From assembly GCA_021160185.1 (NCBI GenBank), contig JAGHDA010000196.1, forward strand, positions 1 to 12,990: 12,990 nt of DNA, read 5' to 3'. Within the stretch, counting starts at the first letter, position 1. Every line of letters begins with the position of its first letter. The stretch is from Verrucomicrobiota bacterium. GTDB taxonomy: Bacteria > Verrucomicrobiota > Verrucomicrobiia > Limisphaerales > CAZBKV01. The translations under genes and the position numbers were made by a program. This document shows positions 6,280-12,990 of the stretch, one piece after another. The notes beneath the pieces were generated by a model. That model had not been told where the DNA came from and searched no databases. It worked only from the letters and a program-made list of their open reading frames with translations.

Positions 6280-7433
6280 GCGCCTCGTCGCAACGCCTCC
6301 GCCACGCGCAACCGCATCGCCTGCCAGGCGGGCGGCAAGCCGCTTGCGGCCGCCAACAAAAGGATCCATCCCACGCCCTGGACCAAATCCCGCCCAGGCA
6401 GATAGAACACCGCCAACAGCCCGCCGGTGGGATCGCCTCGGGCCACCAGCCACCAGGCCAGCGCCAGGCCGCCAAGGCCGCCGGAGAGGGTAAGGAGCAA
6501 CGCCTCGCCCAGCACGAGCCCCAGCACTTGCCGATCCGTGAACCCTATCGCCTTGAGCACGCCCCACTCGCCGGTGCGCTCGCGAACCGACTGGGCCATG
6601 GTGTTGCCCGCCACCAGAAGGATTGTGACGAACACCGCCGTCAGCACCAGGGTCACGATTTTGCCAATGTCGCCGATCTGGCTCGCCCAGCTCTGAAGGA
6701 AGGCCCTTTCCGTTTCGGTCTTGGTTTCGGAAGAGGAGTTGGCAAACTCCTCGTCGATCCGCGCCGCGATGAGGGCGGCTCGATCCGGATCGGCCACCTT
6801 CACCACGTACCAGCCCACCCAACCCTCGGCCACGTCCCGCGTCTCTTCAAAATAGTCGTACCTAAAAAACATGGGGGTGGTGTCTGTGCCGGGAGTGGCT
6901 CCGTCGAAAACGCCCACGATCTCGAACTCCCAGGCGCGGGTTCCGTCCTTCTTGCGCCAGATGGGGGTGGTGAGGGTGATATGGTCGCCCGGCTTCCAGC
7001 CGAACCGCTGGGCGGTCTTGCGGCCCACGATCGCGCCTATCCGGGTCCGGAGCCATCGCTCCCGAGCCTCTTTGGGCAAGAGGAATTCGGGGTAGATGCG
7101 GAGGAGCGCCTCCGGGTCGACCGGCATCTGAGGGAAGATATTCTTCGGATCCTGATACGTCCCGCCGAACCAGGTCTCGGCCGCCACGTCCGCCACGCCG
7201 GGTATGCGCCGGATGCGGTCGCGGTAGCTGATGGGAAGCAACTGGGCAAGGGACACCCGATGGCGCACAACCAGCCGGTCCGCGCCGGCCAGGCTCACGC
7301 CCGCGGTAAAGGCCACACGGATGGCGGCCAGATAGCCATAAACCAGAAAGGCGACGCAGATCGAGAGAGCCGTCAGGGCCGTGCGCGCCCGATGACGGCG
7401 AAAGCTGCTGAACAAGAGCGGCAAGTGTTTCAT
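6276..7433 (-). CDS. ABC transporter permease, FtsX/MacB-like (first permease, 385 aa)
   Basis: ATG 7433 overlaps the ATPase stop in an ATGA, and its own TGA overlaps the next permease start, so it is tightly coupled on both sides. A short basic N-terminus with LLFSSFRRHRARTALTALSI leads into helix 1 (about 18-45). A large extracytoplasmic domain (about 46-252) follows, with GAIVGRKTAQRFGWKPGD and WEFEIVGVFDG, as in MacB-type periplasmic domains. Helices 2-4 fall near 256-280, 303-331 and 352-372. RERTGEWGVLKAIGF (284-298) is the conserved FtsX-family coupling motif. A predicted amphipathic segment with the acidic-polar SSSETKTETERAFLQSW (233-249) precedes helix 2. The MacB/FtsX superfamily mostly does mechanical export or lipoprotein extraction rather than classical transmembrane transport. 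The function here is inferred from family and neighbours. Confidence 0.9.
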   Translation of the reverse strand: MKHLPLLFSSFRRHRARTALTALSICVAFLVYGYLAAIRVAFTAGVSLAGADRLVVRHRVSLAQLLPISYRDRIRRIPGVADVAAETWFGGTYQDPKNIFPQMPVDPEALLRIYPEFLLPKEARERWLRTRIGAIVGRKTAQRFGWKPGDHITLTTPIWRKKDGTRAWEFEIVGVFDGATPGTDTTPMFFRYDYFEETRDVAEGWVGWYVVKVADPDRAALIAARIDEEFANSSSETKTETERAFLQSWASQIGDIGKIVTLVLTAVFVTILLVAGNTMAQSVRERTGEWGVLKAIGFTDRQVLGLVLGEALLLTLSGGLGGLALAWWLVARGDPTGGLLAVFYLPGRDLVQGVGWILLLAAASGLPPAWQAMRLRVAEALRRGA

Positions 7434-8122
7434 GCCGGAATCCGATCCACAATCTGCCCCTTGTAGAGATACACCGTCCGATGCGCCCGCGCTGAGGCGT
7501 GGGGATCGTGGGTGACCATCACGATCGTCTTGCCGAATCGGCGGTTTAGCTCCTCCAAAAGAGCGAGGATTTCGTCGCCCGATTTGCGGTCCAGATCGCC
7601 GGTGGGCTCATCGCACAACAGCAGGTCCGGATCGCTCACGATCGCCCGCGCCACGCCGACGCGCTGTTGCTCCCCGCCCGAAAGCTCGTTGGGACGATGC
7701 CGACGGCGGTGGACCAGGCCGACAATGGCCAAGGCGGTCCGGACCCGCCGCCGCCGCTGCGCGCGGTCAAGGCCGGTCAGCAGAAGCGGGAGCTCCACGT
7801 TCCGCTCAGCCGAAAGGGCGGGCAGCAGATTGTACATCTGAAAGACAAACCCGATATGGCGCGCCCGCCACCGGGCCAGCTCGCGGTCCGAAAGCCGGTC
7901 CAATCGCCGCCCGGCGACGACCGCCGCCCCTTTTGAAGGTCGGTCCAATCCGCCGATAAGGTTCAGCAGCGTGCTCTTGCCCGAGCCGGAGGGCCCCATC
8001 AGGGCCACGAATTCCCCGCGGTCGATTTCCAAATCGAGATCCTCGAGAACGCGCACCGTCTCCGCGCCGCGATGGTAGCGCTTGGAAACTCCGACCAGCC
8101 GCACGATGGGGTCCGAGGCCAT
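7430..8122 (-). CDS. ABC transporter ATP-binding protein, MacB/LolD-type (230 aa)
   Basis: All nucleotide-binding motifs are present: Walker A GPSGSGKST (43-51), Q-loop Gln95 in FVFQMYNLLPALSAERNVEL, signature LSGGEQQRV (147-155), Walker B DLLLCDEP (166-173) with catalytic Glu172, D-loop GDLD (175-178) and switch His205 in VTHD. The FQMYNLLPALSAERNVELPL segment is characteristic of the MacB/LolD/FtsE-like exporter ATPases. Length is normal for a stand-alone ATPase of this group. It starts 6 nt after the fusion-protein stop and its stop overlaps the next permease start, so the three exporter-core genes and the adaptor are one operon. It acts at the cytoplasmic face, as a dimer with the two permeases. 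The symbol is left blank because macB, lolD and devA cannot be separated on sequence alone. Confidence 0.96.
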   Translation of the reverse strand: MASDPIVRLVGVSKRYHRGAETVRVLEDLDLEIDRGEFVALMGPSGSGKSTLLNLIGGLDRPSKGAAVVAGRRLDRLSDRELARWRARHIGFVFQMYNLLPALSAERNVELPLLLTGLDRAQRRRRVRTALAIVGLVHRRRHRPNELSGGEQQRVGVARAIVSDPDLLLCDEPTGDLDRKSGDEILALLEELNRRFGKTIVMVTHDPHASARAHRTVYLYKGQIVDRIPA

Positions 8123-8128
8123 GGCCGC

Positions 8129-9361
8129 TCAGCTCGATTTGCGTTCCGTCACCCGCATGCCTTCGCGGAGCCGGTCCAGGCCGCCCGCTACGATCCGGTC
8201 GCCCTCTTCAAGCCCCAGCTCCACCCCCACTTCGCCGTCCTCCTCGGGGCCGCACTGAATCGGCGTCCGCCGGACTTTCCCATCGACGATTTTCCACACC
8301 CACCGCGCGCCGCCGGTTCGTCCCACCGCTTCAGCCGGGATGTAAAACGGGGCGAGCTTCTCCCCGGGCTTCGCCCGTTTCAGGAACGCAACCCGGATGG
8401 ACATCTCCGGGAGCACCCTCGGATCCAGTTTGTCGAACGCAATGCGGACTTTGATGGTGCTTTTCTGGCGGTCGGCCGTGGGCACCACAGCGATCACCTT
8501 GCCCGGGATCGGCCAATCCGGATAAGCGTCCAGGCGGGCAATCACCGGCTGGCCCTCGAACACCCTATGGATGTAGCTCTCATTGACGTCCACCTCGATC
8601 TCGCGAGAGGCCATATCCACAATCGTGCAGATGCCGGTGCGCGTGTATCCGCCTCCGGCCGAAACCGGCGAGATCATTTCCCCGGGCTGGGCGTTCTTGG
8701 TGGTGACCACCCCGTCGAAAGGGGCGCGGATGACGGTGTCTTCGATCTGTTGTTCCCACACGGCGACCTGTTTTCGGGCCACCTCGATCGCGCGGTTGGC
8801 GGCGTCGAGCCGGGCTTGCCATGCGTCCAGTTCCGCCTTTGCGCGATCCAGATCCGAGGGGGTCGAAACGCCTTCCTTCGTGAGGCGGGAAACGCGCCGC
8901 CATTCCTTCCGCGCCTGATCGAGACGGGCGCGGGCTTCGTCCGCCTGCTTTTGCGCCTCGCTCACCTGGGCCTGGGCCAGCTCCAGGTTGCGGCGCACGT
9001 TGGCGTCGTCCAGACGAGCCAACACCTGTCCCTGCTTGACTTGCTGCCCCTCCTCGATCAGGACCTCGACGATCCGCGCGGTGATCTTTGAAGAGACGGT
9101 GGCCTGTCGCCTGGCCGCCACGTAGCCGGAGGCGTTGAGGACGGTTCGGCGGTCCGTCGGATCGGCTCGGGAAACCACGAAGACGCGCACCGGTTCGGGC
9201 CGAGGCCGCAACCACCATCCCAGCGCCGCCGCCGCGGCGAGAAGAGCCGCAGCCCACTTGAGCGCCCGTCGTCGCCAAGACCGCGGCTCCTCTTCATCGT
9301 CCCGACCGATCCGCAGCGCCGCCAGGTTCTCGCCCTCTTCAGCCACGGCCTGTTTGTACAC
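8129..9361 (-). CDS. Membrane fusion (periplasmic adaptor) protein, HlyD/MacA/RND type (410 aa)
   Basis: It links an inner-membrane ABC exporter to the cell exterior or an outer-membrane channel. The start is a GTG at 9361; a second in-frame GTG at 9346 would shorten it by five residues, and neither has a clear Shine-Dalgarno. The N-terminus is acidic and cytoplasmic, followed by a single helix (about 33-51). The first half of the lipoyl domain (86-118) reads VSSKITARIVEVLIEEGQQV. A long Ala/Arg/Glu-rich coiled coil follows (119-205). The second lipoyl half starts at TVIRAPFDGVVTTKNAQPGE (209-228). Then come beta-barrel and membrane-proximal domains, with VDMASREIEVDVNESYI (248-264) and FYIPAEAVGRTGG (339-351). 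This order is standard for the family. No TolC-like partner is within the window, so an outer-membrane channel would have to be encoded elsewhere. Confidence 0.93.
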   Translation of the reverse strand: MYKQAVAEEGENLAALRIGRDDEEEPRSWRRRALKWAAALLAAAAALGWWLRPRPEPVRVFVVSRADPTDRRTVLNASGYVAARRQATVSSKITARIVEVLIEEGQQVKQGQVLARLDDANVRRNLELAQAQVSEAQKQADEARARLDQARKEWRRVSRLTKEGVSTPSDLDRAKAELDAWQARLDAANRAIEVARKQVAVWEQQIEDTVIRAPFDGVVTTKNAQPGEMISPVSAGGGYTRTGICTIVDMASREIEVDVNESYIHRVFEGQPVIARLDAYPDWPIPGKVIAVVPTADRQKSTIKVRIAFDKLDPRVLPEMSIRVAFLKRAKPGEKLAPFYIPAEAVGRTGGARWVWKIVDGKVRRTPIQCGPEEDGEVGVELGLEEGDRIVAGGLDRLREGMRVTERKSS

Positions 9362-9415
9362 GCCACGCGGCGGAGCGTCAACTGACCGCCCGACAAAAGC
9401 GCTCTCCCCGACCGG

Positions 9416-10819
9416 CTATTCCGCGACGATCGTCGCCGCCCACTGGCCCTTGCCAGGCGGCGAGAGCGGAATCCACCGGCCGCCCTCGCACATGGCGTCC
9501 GGACCGAGCGCGCCGCGGTCGATGCTCACCCACTGGATGCGGCCCTTGCCGCGGAGCGCCCGCAAATCAAGCTCCACTTTCCCGCCGTCGGTAAAGTACG
9601 CCACGTAGGCCTTGCCGGGACGGGCGGCGAGGTAGGCCTCGTTCGGCTCGCGCCCGCGCAACAAGCTCATCGCGGGTTCCACGTCCCACAGCCTGACGCG
9701 CCGCTCCACCAGCCGCCCCGCCCGGATCGAGGCCTTGGCAAGTTTGGAAAGCCCCAACCCTGAAGCAGGGCGATGGAACCGCGCCGCCGCCGCGCCGCCG
9801 ATCAAATGCCGCCACCACCGTTCCACCCCGTCGCGGCTTGTCCCATAGCGGCCGGTGTCGGCCCCGTAGGTCTTGACGGTGTTGATCGGGCGCGGCCGCT
9901 TGGCCAGGTAGCGCCGCACCCATTGGAAGTTGTCCCAGTGGGTTTGGCCTTTCTGGTGATTGTTCTGGGAAACGTCGGCGAAGTCGTAGTGTTCCGGGTG
10001 GTCGAAGGTGCGGCGGTGTTGGGCCGAACGCAGGTTCCAGTCGTCCCACATCTCGGTAACGAAAGCGTTCAGCCCCAGTTCCTTGGCGCGCCGGTGGATG
10101 TAATCCGCCCAAAACGCGCCCCACGCCTCCGCGCCGGAGGTTTCGTTGTCGATGCAGTAAAGGACGTTCGGGTAAAGCAGCGCGCGCCGGAGCAGCTCGT
10201 CCACAAATCGTTTTTGATACGTAAACACAACCTTGTTGTTGCGCTGGCGCGGCGTGGTAAAGAAAAACGGCTGATCGTTCGCGCCCGGATGGCGCGGGTA
10301 ATGCGGGGCAAACCCCGATTCAGCGTAAGTGTAGTTAATGTTGTTCTTCGGATTGTAGGGGTGCGTCTCCCAATGGTCGCGGGAATAATCAAAGCGATCC
10401 CAGAGCTCGATCTGCACAATAATGTCCCGCCGGAAGGTCTCTTCCAACAGCCGGTCCACCCGCCGCCAATACTCCGGATTCCACCGGTTCAGGTCGTATT
10501 TGCCGTTGGCCAGCCGCTTGAAAGGATAGACCTCGAACCCCTTGTCCCGGCGGTCGCTCATAGTGTTGCGGATATAATTCGCGCCGACCGCCTGCATTTC
10601 GTCCAGATGCCCAACCAGATCCGGGATCTGGAACAGATTGTCGTCCTTGCTGCCGCCGAGGAGCAGGACAGGCTTGCCTTTGTAAGCCCAGCGCCAGGGA
10701 TTTTTCGACCAAGGTCGGATCCGCTGGGAATTAGGAAGTTTAGGCTGCGCCCCGGCGCCGAAGAGGCGCGCGGCCAGCGCCAAGCACATTGTTCCGACAA
10801 TATAGGCTCTGGTTTTCAT
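9416..10819 (-). CDS. Secreted TIM-barrel glycoside-hydrolase-like protein, unassigned family (467 aa)
   Basis: Two adjacent ATGs occur at 10822 and 10819; GGAGGT (10830-10825) is 5 nt from the second, so 10819 is chosen. Residues 1-24 form a signal peptide (MKTRAYIVGTMCLALAARLF, then GAGAQ). The mature part begins with NPWRWAYKGKPVLLLGGSKD, a pattern seen in barrel proteins near the DUF4038/GH140-type and related secreted glycosidases. IPDLVGHLDEMQAVGANYIR (65-84) and NVLYCIDNETSGAEAWGAFW (218-237) look like barrel strand/helix units. Asn225-Glu226 would be the clan GH-A acid/base pair, with VTEMWDDW (254-261) a further candidate acidic site. The last 70 residues (about 395-467) resemble the putative collagen-binding/beta-sandwich domain at the C-terminus of such enzymes. 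I am not certain of the family or catalysis. It lies 54 nt upstream of the fusion-protein gene, on the same strand, and diverges from the DUF1080 gene. Confidence 0.72.
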   Translation of the reverse strand: MKTRAYIVGTMCLALAARLFGAGAQPKLPNSQRIRPWSKNPWRWAYKGKPVLLLGGSKDDNLFQIPDLVGHLDEMQAVGANYIRNTMSDRRDKGFEVYPFKRLANGKYDLNRWNPEYWRRVDRLLEETFRRDIIVQIELWDRFDYSRDHWETHPYNPKNNINYTYAESGFAPHYPRHPGANDQPFFFTTPRQRNNKVVFTYQKRFVDELLRRALLYPNVLYCIDNETSGAEAWGAFWADYIHRRAKELGLNAFVTEMWDDWNLRSAQHRRTFDHPEHYDFADVSQNNHQKGQTHWDNFQWVRRYLAKRPRPINTVKTYGADTGRYGTSRDGVERWWRHLIGGAAAARFHRPASGLGLSKLAKASIRAGRLVERRVRLWDVEPAMSLLRGREPNEAYLAARPGKAYVAYFTDGGKVELDLRALRGKGRIQWVSIDRGALGPDAMCEGGRWIPLSPPGKGQWAATIVAE

Positions 10820-10824
10820 CATTG

Positions 10825-10830
10825 ACCTCC
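10825..10830 (-). promoter_or_regulatory. Shine-Dalgarno GGAGGT of the glycoside-hydrolase-like gene
   Basis: GGAGGT read on the minus strand is 2 nt from the first ATG and 5 nt from the second. The second spacing is the usual one, so the real start is most likely 10819. Confidence 0.6.
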
Positions 10831-10873
10831 GCGCCCAGTATGTTCCCTTTTTCCCGCCGGCCACAAGAACCGA

Positions 10874-10887
10874 GCGGCGCGCGCCGC
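10874..10887. repeat. Perfect 14-bp palindrome GCGGCGCGCGCCGC in the divergent region
   Basis: The two halves are exact reverse complements without a spacer. It lies 55 nt upstream of the glycoside-hydrolase-like start, in the region that should contain the divergent promoters. It could be an operator for a dimeric regulator or a stem in the leader; its extreme GC content makes chance possible too. Confidence 0.35.
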
Positions 10888-10903
10888 CGGGAATTTACGG
10901 GGA

Positions 10904-10928
10904 GCGGGCGGCTCCGCCCGCCGTCTTT
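10904..10928 (+). terminator. Terminator-like hairpin upstream of the DUF1080 gene
   Basis: On the plus strand, GCGGGCG (10904-10910) pairs with CGCCCGC (10915-10921) over a GCTC loop, then CGTCTTTT follows. The 7-bp all-GC stem and four-T tail fit a modest intrinsic terminator about 90 nt before the DUF1080 start. It might end transcripts antisense to the glycoside-hydrolase-like gene, or act as an attenuator in the DUF1080 leader. An alternative shorter pairing, GGAG/CTCC, overlaps the same bases. Confidence 0.4.
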
Positions 10929-11015
10929 TGCGCTGGCCCCTGAAGCGGCGGCTGCGCATAGTCGTCTCTTGAGAAGATGAAGTCAGCGAACAGCCTGCAA
11001 CCGAAAGAATCAGCC

Positions 11016-11780
11016 ATGAAAACAAGTCGCTCGGAGAATCTGATCCTTGCCGCCGGCGCCGCCGGGTTGGCTGCCCTGATCGCGCTTTCAGCCGAGTCTT
11101 GGGGACAAATCCCTCCCCCGCCGCCGCCGATCAAGAAGAAGACCCCGGCCTACGCCCAAATCCCGCCCATCACAGGCAAGGGCTGGAAATCGCTCTTCGA
11201 CGGCAAGACGCTCAAAGGCTGGAAGATCACCGACTTCGCGGGGCACGGCCCGGTATACGTGAAAGACGGAAAAATGATCCTCGAAATGGGCGCCATTCTC
11301 ACCGGCGTCAACGGGCCGACCAATCTGTTCAAGACCAATTACGAGATCGTGTTGGACGCGATGCGAGTTGACGGAACCGATTTCTTCTGCGGCCTGACCT
11401 TCCCGGTGGGCGACTCATGCTGCTCCCTCATCGTGGGCGGCTGGGGAGGCGGGGTGGTGGGCATCTCCAGCCTCGACGATCTGGACGCCTCGATGAACGA
11501 GACGACCACGTTCATGAACTTCGAGAACGACCGGTGGCACCGCATCCGAGTATGCGTGACCACGGAACGGCTCCAGGCCTGGATAGGGAAGCAGAAAGTG
11601 GCCGATGTGGCGATCAAAGGGCGGCGCATCACCGTGCGCCCCGGCGAAATCGAGCTGAGCCAGCCTTTCGGCATCGCCACCTATCAGACCACCGGCGCGT
11701 TCCGAAACATCATGTGGCGGCCCCTCTCGCGGGAAGAGGCGGCCCGGATCAACGCTCAAAAGCCCAAGAAAAGATTCTGA
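11016..11780 (+). CDS. DUF1080 / 3-keto-disaccharide hydrolase family protein, secreted (254 aa)
   Basis: ATG 11016 gives a regular signal peptide (MKTSRSENLILAAGAAGLAA, then LIALSA), so it is preferred over the in-frame ATG 10977, which would add 13 polar residues. After the signal there is a Pro-run linker PPPPPPIKKKTPAYAQIPP (33-51). The family domain spans about 55-236 and begins GWKSLFDGKTLKGWKITDF, with the SLFDGKTLxGW signature of PF06439. A beta-sandwich core carries KTNYEIVLDAMRVDGTDFF, VGGWGGGVVGISSLDD, FENDRWHRIRVCV and PFGIATYQTTGAFRNI, a concanavalin-like fold. Members of this family hydrolyse 3-keto-glycosides, or are annotated only as DUF1080. They are numerous in Planctomycetota and Verrucomicrobiota. 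The FAD oxidoreductase starts 52 nt downstream, with only a weak hairpin (CCAAA/TTTGG, 11803-11821) between them, so joint expression is likely. Exact substrate unknown. Confidence 0.92.
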   Translation: MKTSRSENLILAAGAAGLAALIALSAESWGQIPPPPPPIKKKTPAYAQIPPITGKGWKSLFDGKTLKGWKITDFAGHGPVYVKDGKMILEMGAILTGVNGPTNLFKTNYEIVLDAMRVDGTDFFCGLTFPVGDSCCSLIVGGWGGGVVGISSLDDLDASMNETTTFMNFENDRWHRIRVCVTTERLQAWIGKQKVADVAIKGRRITVRPGEIELSQPFGIATYQTTGAFRNIMWRPLSREEAARINAQKPKKRF

Positions 11781-11832
11781 ATCGCGAGCAGTCCCGGGCC
11801 TTCCAAAACCCTGATATTTGGAAAACAAAACC

Positions 11833-12990
11833 ATGAACAAGCTCTCCCGACGGCGGTTTCTGAAGCTTTCCGCATGCGCCCCCGCGGCGGCTCCGTGGCT
11901 TGCCGCGGCCGAGCCGGAAGAGTACGACCTGGTAATCTACGGAGCCACTTCGGCCGGAGTTATCGCGGCGGCTCAGGCTGCCGCCTTGGGCCTCTCGACG
12001 GCGCTCCTTGAGCCCAGCCGCCATGTGGGCGGGATGACAACCGGCGGGCTGGGACAGACCGACATCGGCAACAAGGCGGCCATCGGAGGCATGGCCCGCG
12101 ATTTCTACCGCCGCATCCGTCGGTATTACAGCAATCCGAGCCGGTGGAAGCGGCAAAAGCCCGAAGAATACCGCTCGGCCGGGCAGAGCTTCACAGAACG
12201 GCGCGAGGACACGATGTGGACCTTCGAACCGAGCGCGGCGGCGGCGGTGTTCCGGGACATCCTGGGCGAGGCCGGAATCACGCCCCGCACGGAAGAGCCG
12301 CTCCCGGCGCGCGGCGGGGTGGAACGAAGCGGAAGCCGCCCGGCGCGGCTGCTGAGCCTGCGTTCAGCCTCCGGCCGGCGGTATCGGGCTCGGATGTTCA
12401 TCGACGCCACCTATGAAGGCGATCTGCTGGCTCAGGCCGAAGCGAGCTACACCGTAGGCCGCGAAAGCAACCGGGTTTACGGCGAAACGCTCAACGGCGT
12501 CCAGACAGCGCAAGCGAAGCACCACCAGCTTCGCCCCGGTGTGGACCCTTACCGCCGAGCGGGAGATCCTTCCAGCGGACTGCTCCCTGGGATCGACCCC
12601 GCCGGCCCCGGGCAGGAAGGCGCGGGCGACCGCCGCGTTCAGGCTTATTGCTTTCGCCTCTGCCTGACCGATCATCCGGAAAACCGCATTCCCTTTTTCC
12701 AACCCACCGGATATCGGGAAGAAGACTACGAACTGCTCTTCCGGAACTTCGAGGCGGGCGAAACCGCCGTGCCTTGGAACAACTCCCCGATGCCCAACCG
12801 GAAGACGGACATCAACAACAACCACGGCGTTTCCACCGACTTCATCGGCCAGAACTACCGCTACCCCGAGGCCGGTTGGGCTGAGCGCGCGGCGATCATC
12901 GCCCGCCACCGCCGCTACCAGCAGGGGCTTTTGTGGACGCTGGCCAACCACCCCCGCGTGCCCGCCTCTGTGCGGCGCGAAGTCTCCCGA
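11833..12990 (+). CDS. Tat-exported FAD-dependent oxidoreductase, 3' partial (386 codons visible)
   Basis: ATG 11833 opens a frame that runs unbroken to the last base, so the C-terminus is outside the window. The N-terminus has a twin-arginine signal: SRRRFLK (5-11), a short hydrophobic stretch, and a likely cleavage near AAA-EPEEY. The FAD-binding Rossmann motif follows at once: YDLVIYGATSAGVIAAAQAA (31-50), then STALLEPSRHVGGMTTGGLG. This matches the FAD-dependent oxidoreductase family PF12831, where the dinucleotide motif is often GGTxxG/GATxxG-like. FIDATYEGDL (189-198) and YTVGRESNRVYGETLNGVQ (about 205-223) are further family hallmarks. Related proteins in PVC bacteria are exported and of unknown substrate. 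Because Tat carries folded proteins, the enzyme probably receives FAD in the cytoplasm first. It follows the DUF1080 gene. What it oxidises is not known from the sequence. Confidence 0.93.
   Translation, partial: MNKLSRRRFLKLSACAPAAAPWLAAAEPEEYDLVIYGATSAGVIAAAQAAALGLSTALLEPSRHVGGMTTGGLGQTDIGNKAAIGGMARDFYRRIRRYYSNPSRWKRQKPEEYRSAGQSFTERREDTMWTFEPSAAAAVFRDILGEAGITPRTEEPLPARGGVERSGSRPARLLSLRSASGRRYRARMFIDATYEGDLLAQAEASYTVGRESNRVYGETLNGVQTAQAKHHQLRPGVDPYRRAGDPSSGLLPGIDPAGPGQEGAGDRRVQAYCFRLCLTDHPENRIPFFQPTGYREEDYELLFRNFEAGETAVPWNNSPMPNRKTDINNNHGVSTDFIGQNYRYPEAGWAERAAIIARHRRYQQGLLWTLANHPRVPASVRREVSR

Noticed and set aside
8072..9091. A 339-codon plus-strand open frame opposite the ATPase/adaptor genes
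   Set aside because: It spans two well-supported minus-strand genes and their junction and has no motif of its own.
9773..10825. A 350-codon plus-strand open frame antisense to the glycoside-hydrolase-like gene
   Set aside because: It mirrors the codon structure of the minus-strand gene, which has a signal peptide, Shine-Dalgarno and recognisable domains. The antisense product shows no known motifs. High GC content makes such long antisense frames common.

Overview
The window is GC-rich, densely coded bacterial DNA with no plasmid, phage, transposase or CRISPR signature. A secreted sulfatase, a DUF1080 (3-keto-disaccharide hydrolase family) protein, a Tat-exported FAD-dependent oxidoreductase and a secreted TIM-barrel glycoside-hydrolase-like protein occur close together. 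Along with many signal peptides, this is the style of the PVC superphylum (Planctomycetota, Verrucomicrobiota, Kiritimatiellota, Lentisphaerota). That placement is an inference from gene content, not a phylogenetic result.

Left plus-strand block (1-4951). The 3' part of a sulfatase gene (1-873) enters from outside the window. A less GC-rich stretch follows (about 874-1354) that holds two possible miniature membrane-peptide ORFs, 41 and 27 codons long. Next is a 151-aa membrane-anchored HEAT-like protein with a Cys/His cluster (1355-1810). After that come a full Prc/Tsp-type carboxy-terminal processing protease (1972-4389) and, 7 nt downstream, an ADP-ribose-pyrophosphatase-like Nudix hydrolase (4397-4951). 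The last two look like an operon.

Central minus-strand block (10819 down to 5077). In transcription order: a secreted glycoside-hydrolase-like protein (10819-9416), an HlyD/RND-type membrane fusion protein (9361-8129), a MacB/LolD-type ABC ATPase (8122-7430) and two different FtsX-like permeases (7433-6276 and 6279-5077). The last three genes are joined by two ATGA stop/start overlaps, and the ATPase lies 6 nt after the fusion protein. Together the four form a MacAB/DevBCA-like tripartite exporter lacking an outer-membrane factor in view. This block converges with the Nudix gene at about 5.0 kb.

Right plus-strand block (11016-12990). It diverges from the glycoside-hydrolase-like gene across a 196-nt region with two strong GC-rich inverted repeats. 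It holds the DUF1080 protein and the first 386 codons of the FAD-dependent oxidoreductase, which runs off the window end. An oxidoreductase beside a keto-glycoside-hydrolase family protein, with a sulfatase and a glycoside-hydrolase-like protein nearby, suggests exported carbohydrate breakdown. The exact substrate cannot be read from the sequence.

I see no clearly new multi-gene defence or mobile system. The best leads are the DUF1080/FAD pair, the unassigned barrel protein with an unusual catalytic layout, the Cys/His HEAT-like protein with its neighbouring miniature membrane ORFs, and the structured divergent region at 10.9 kb.
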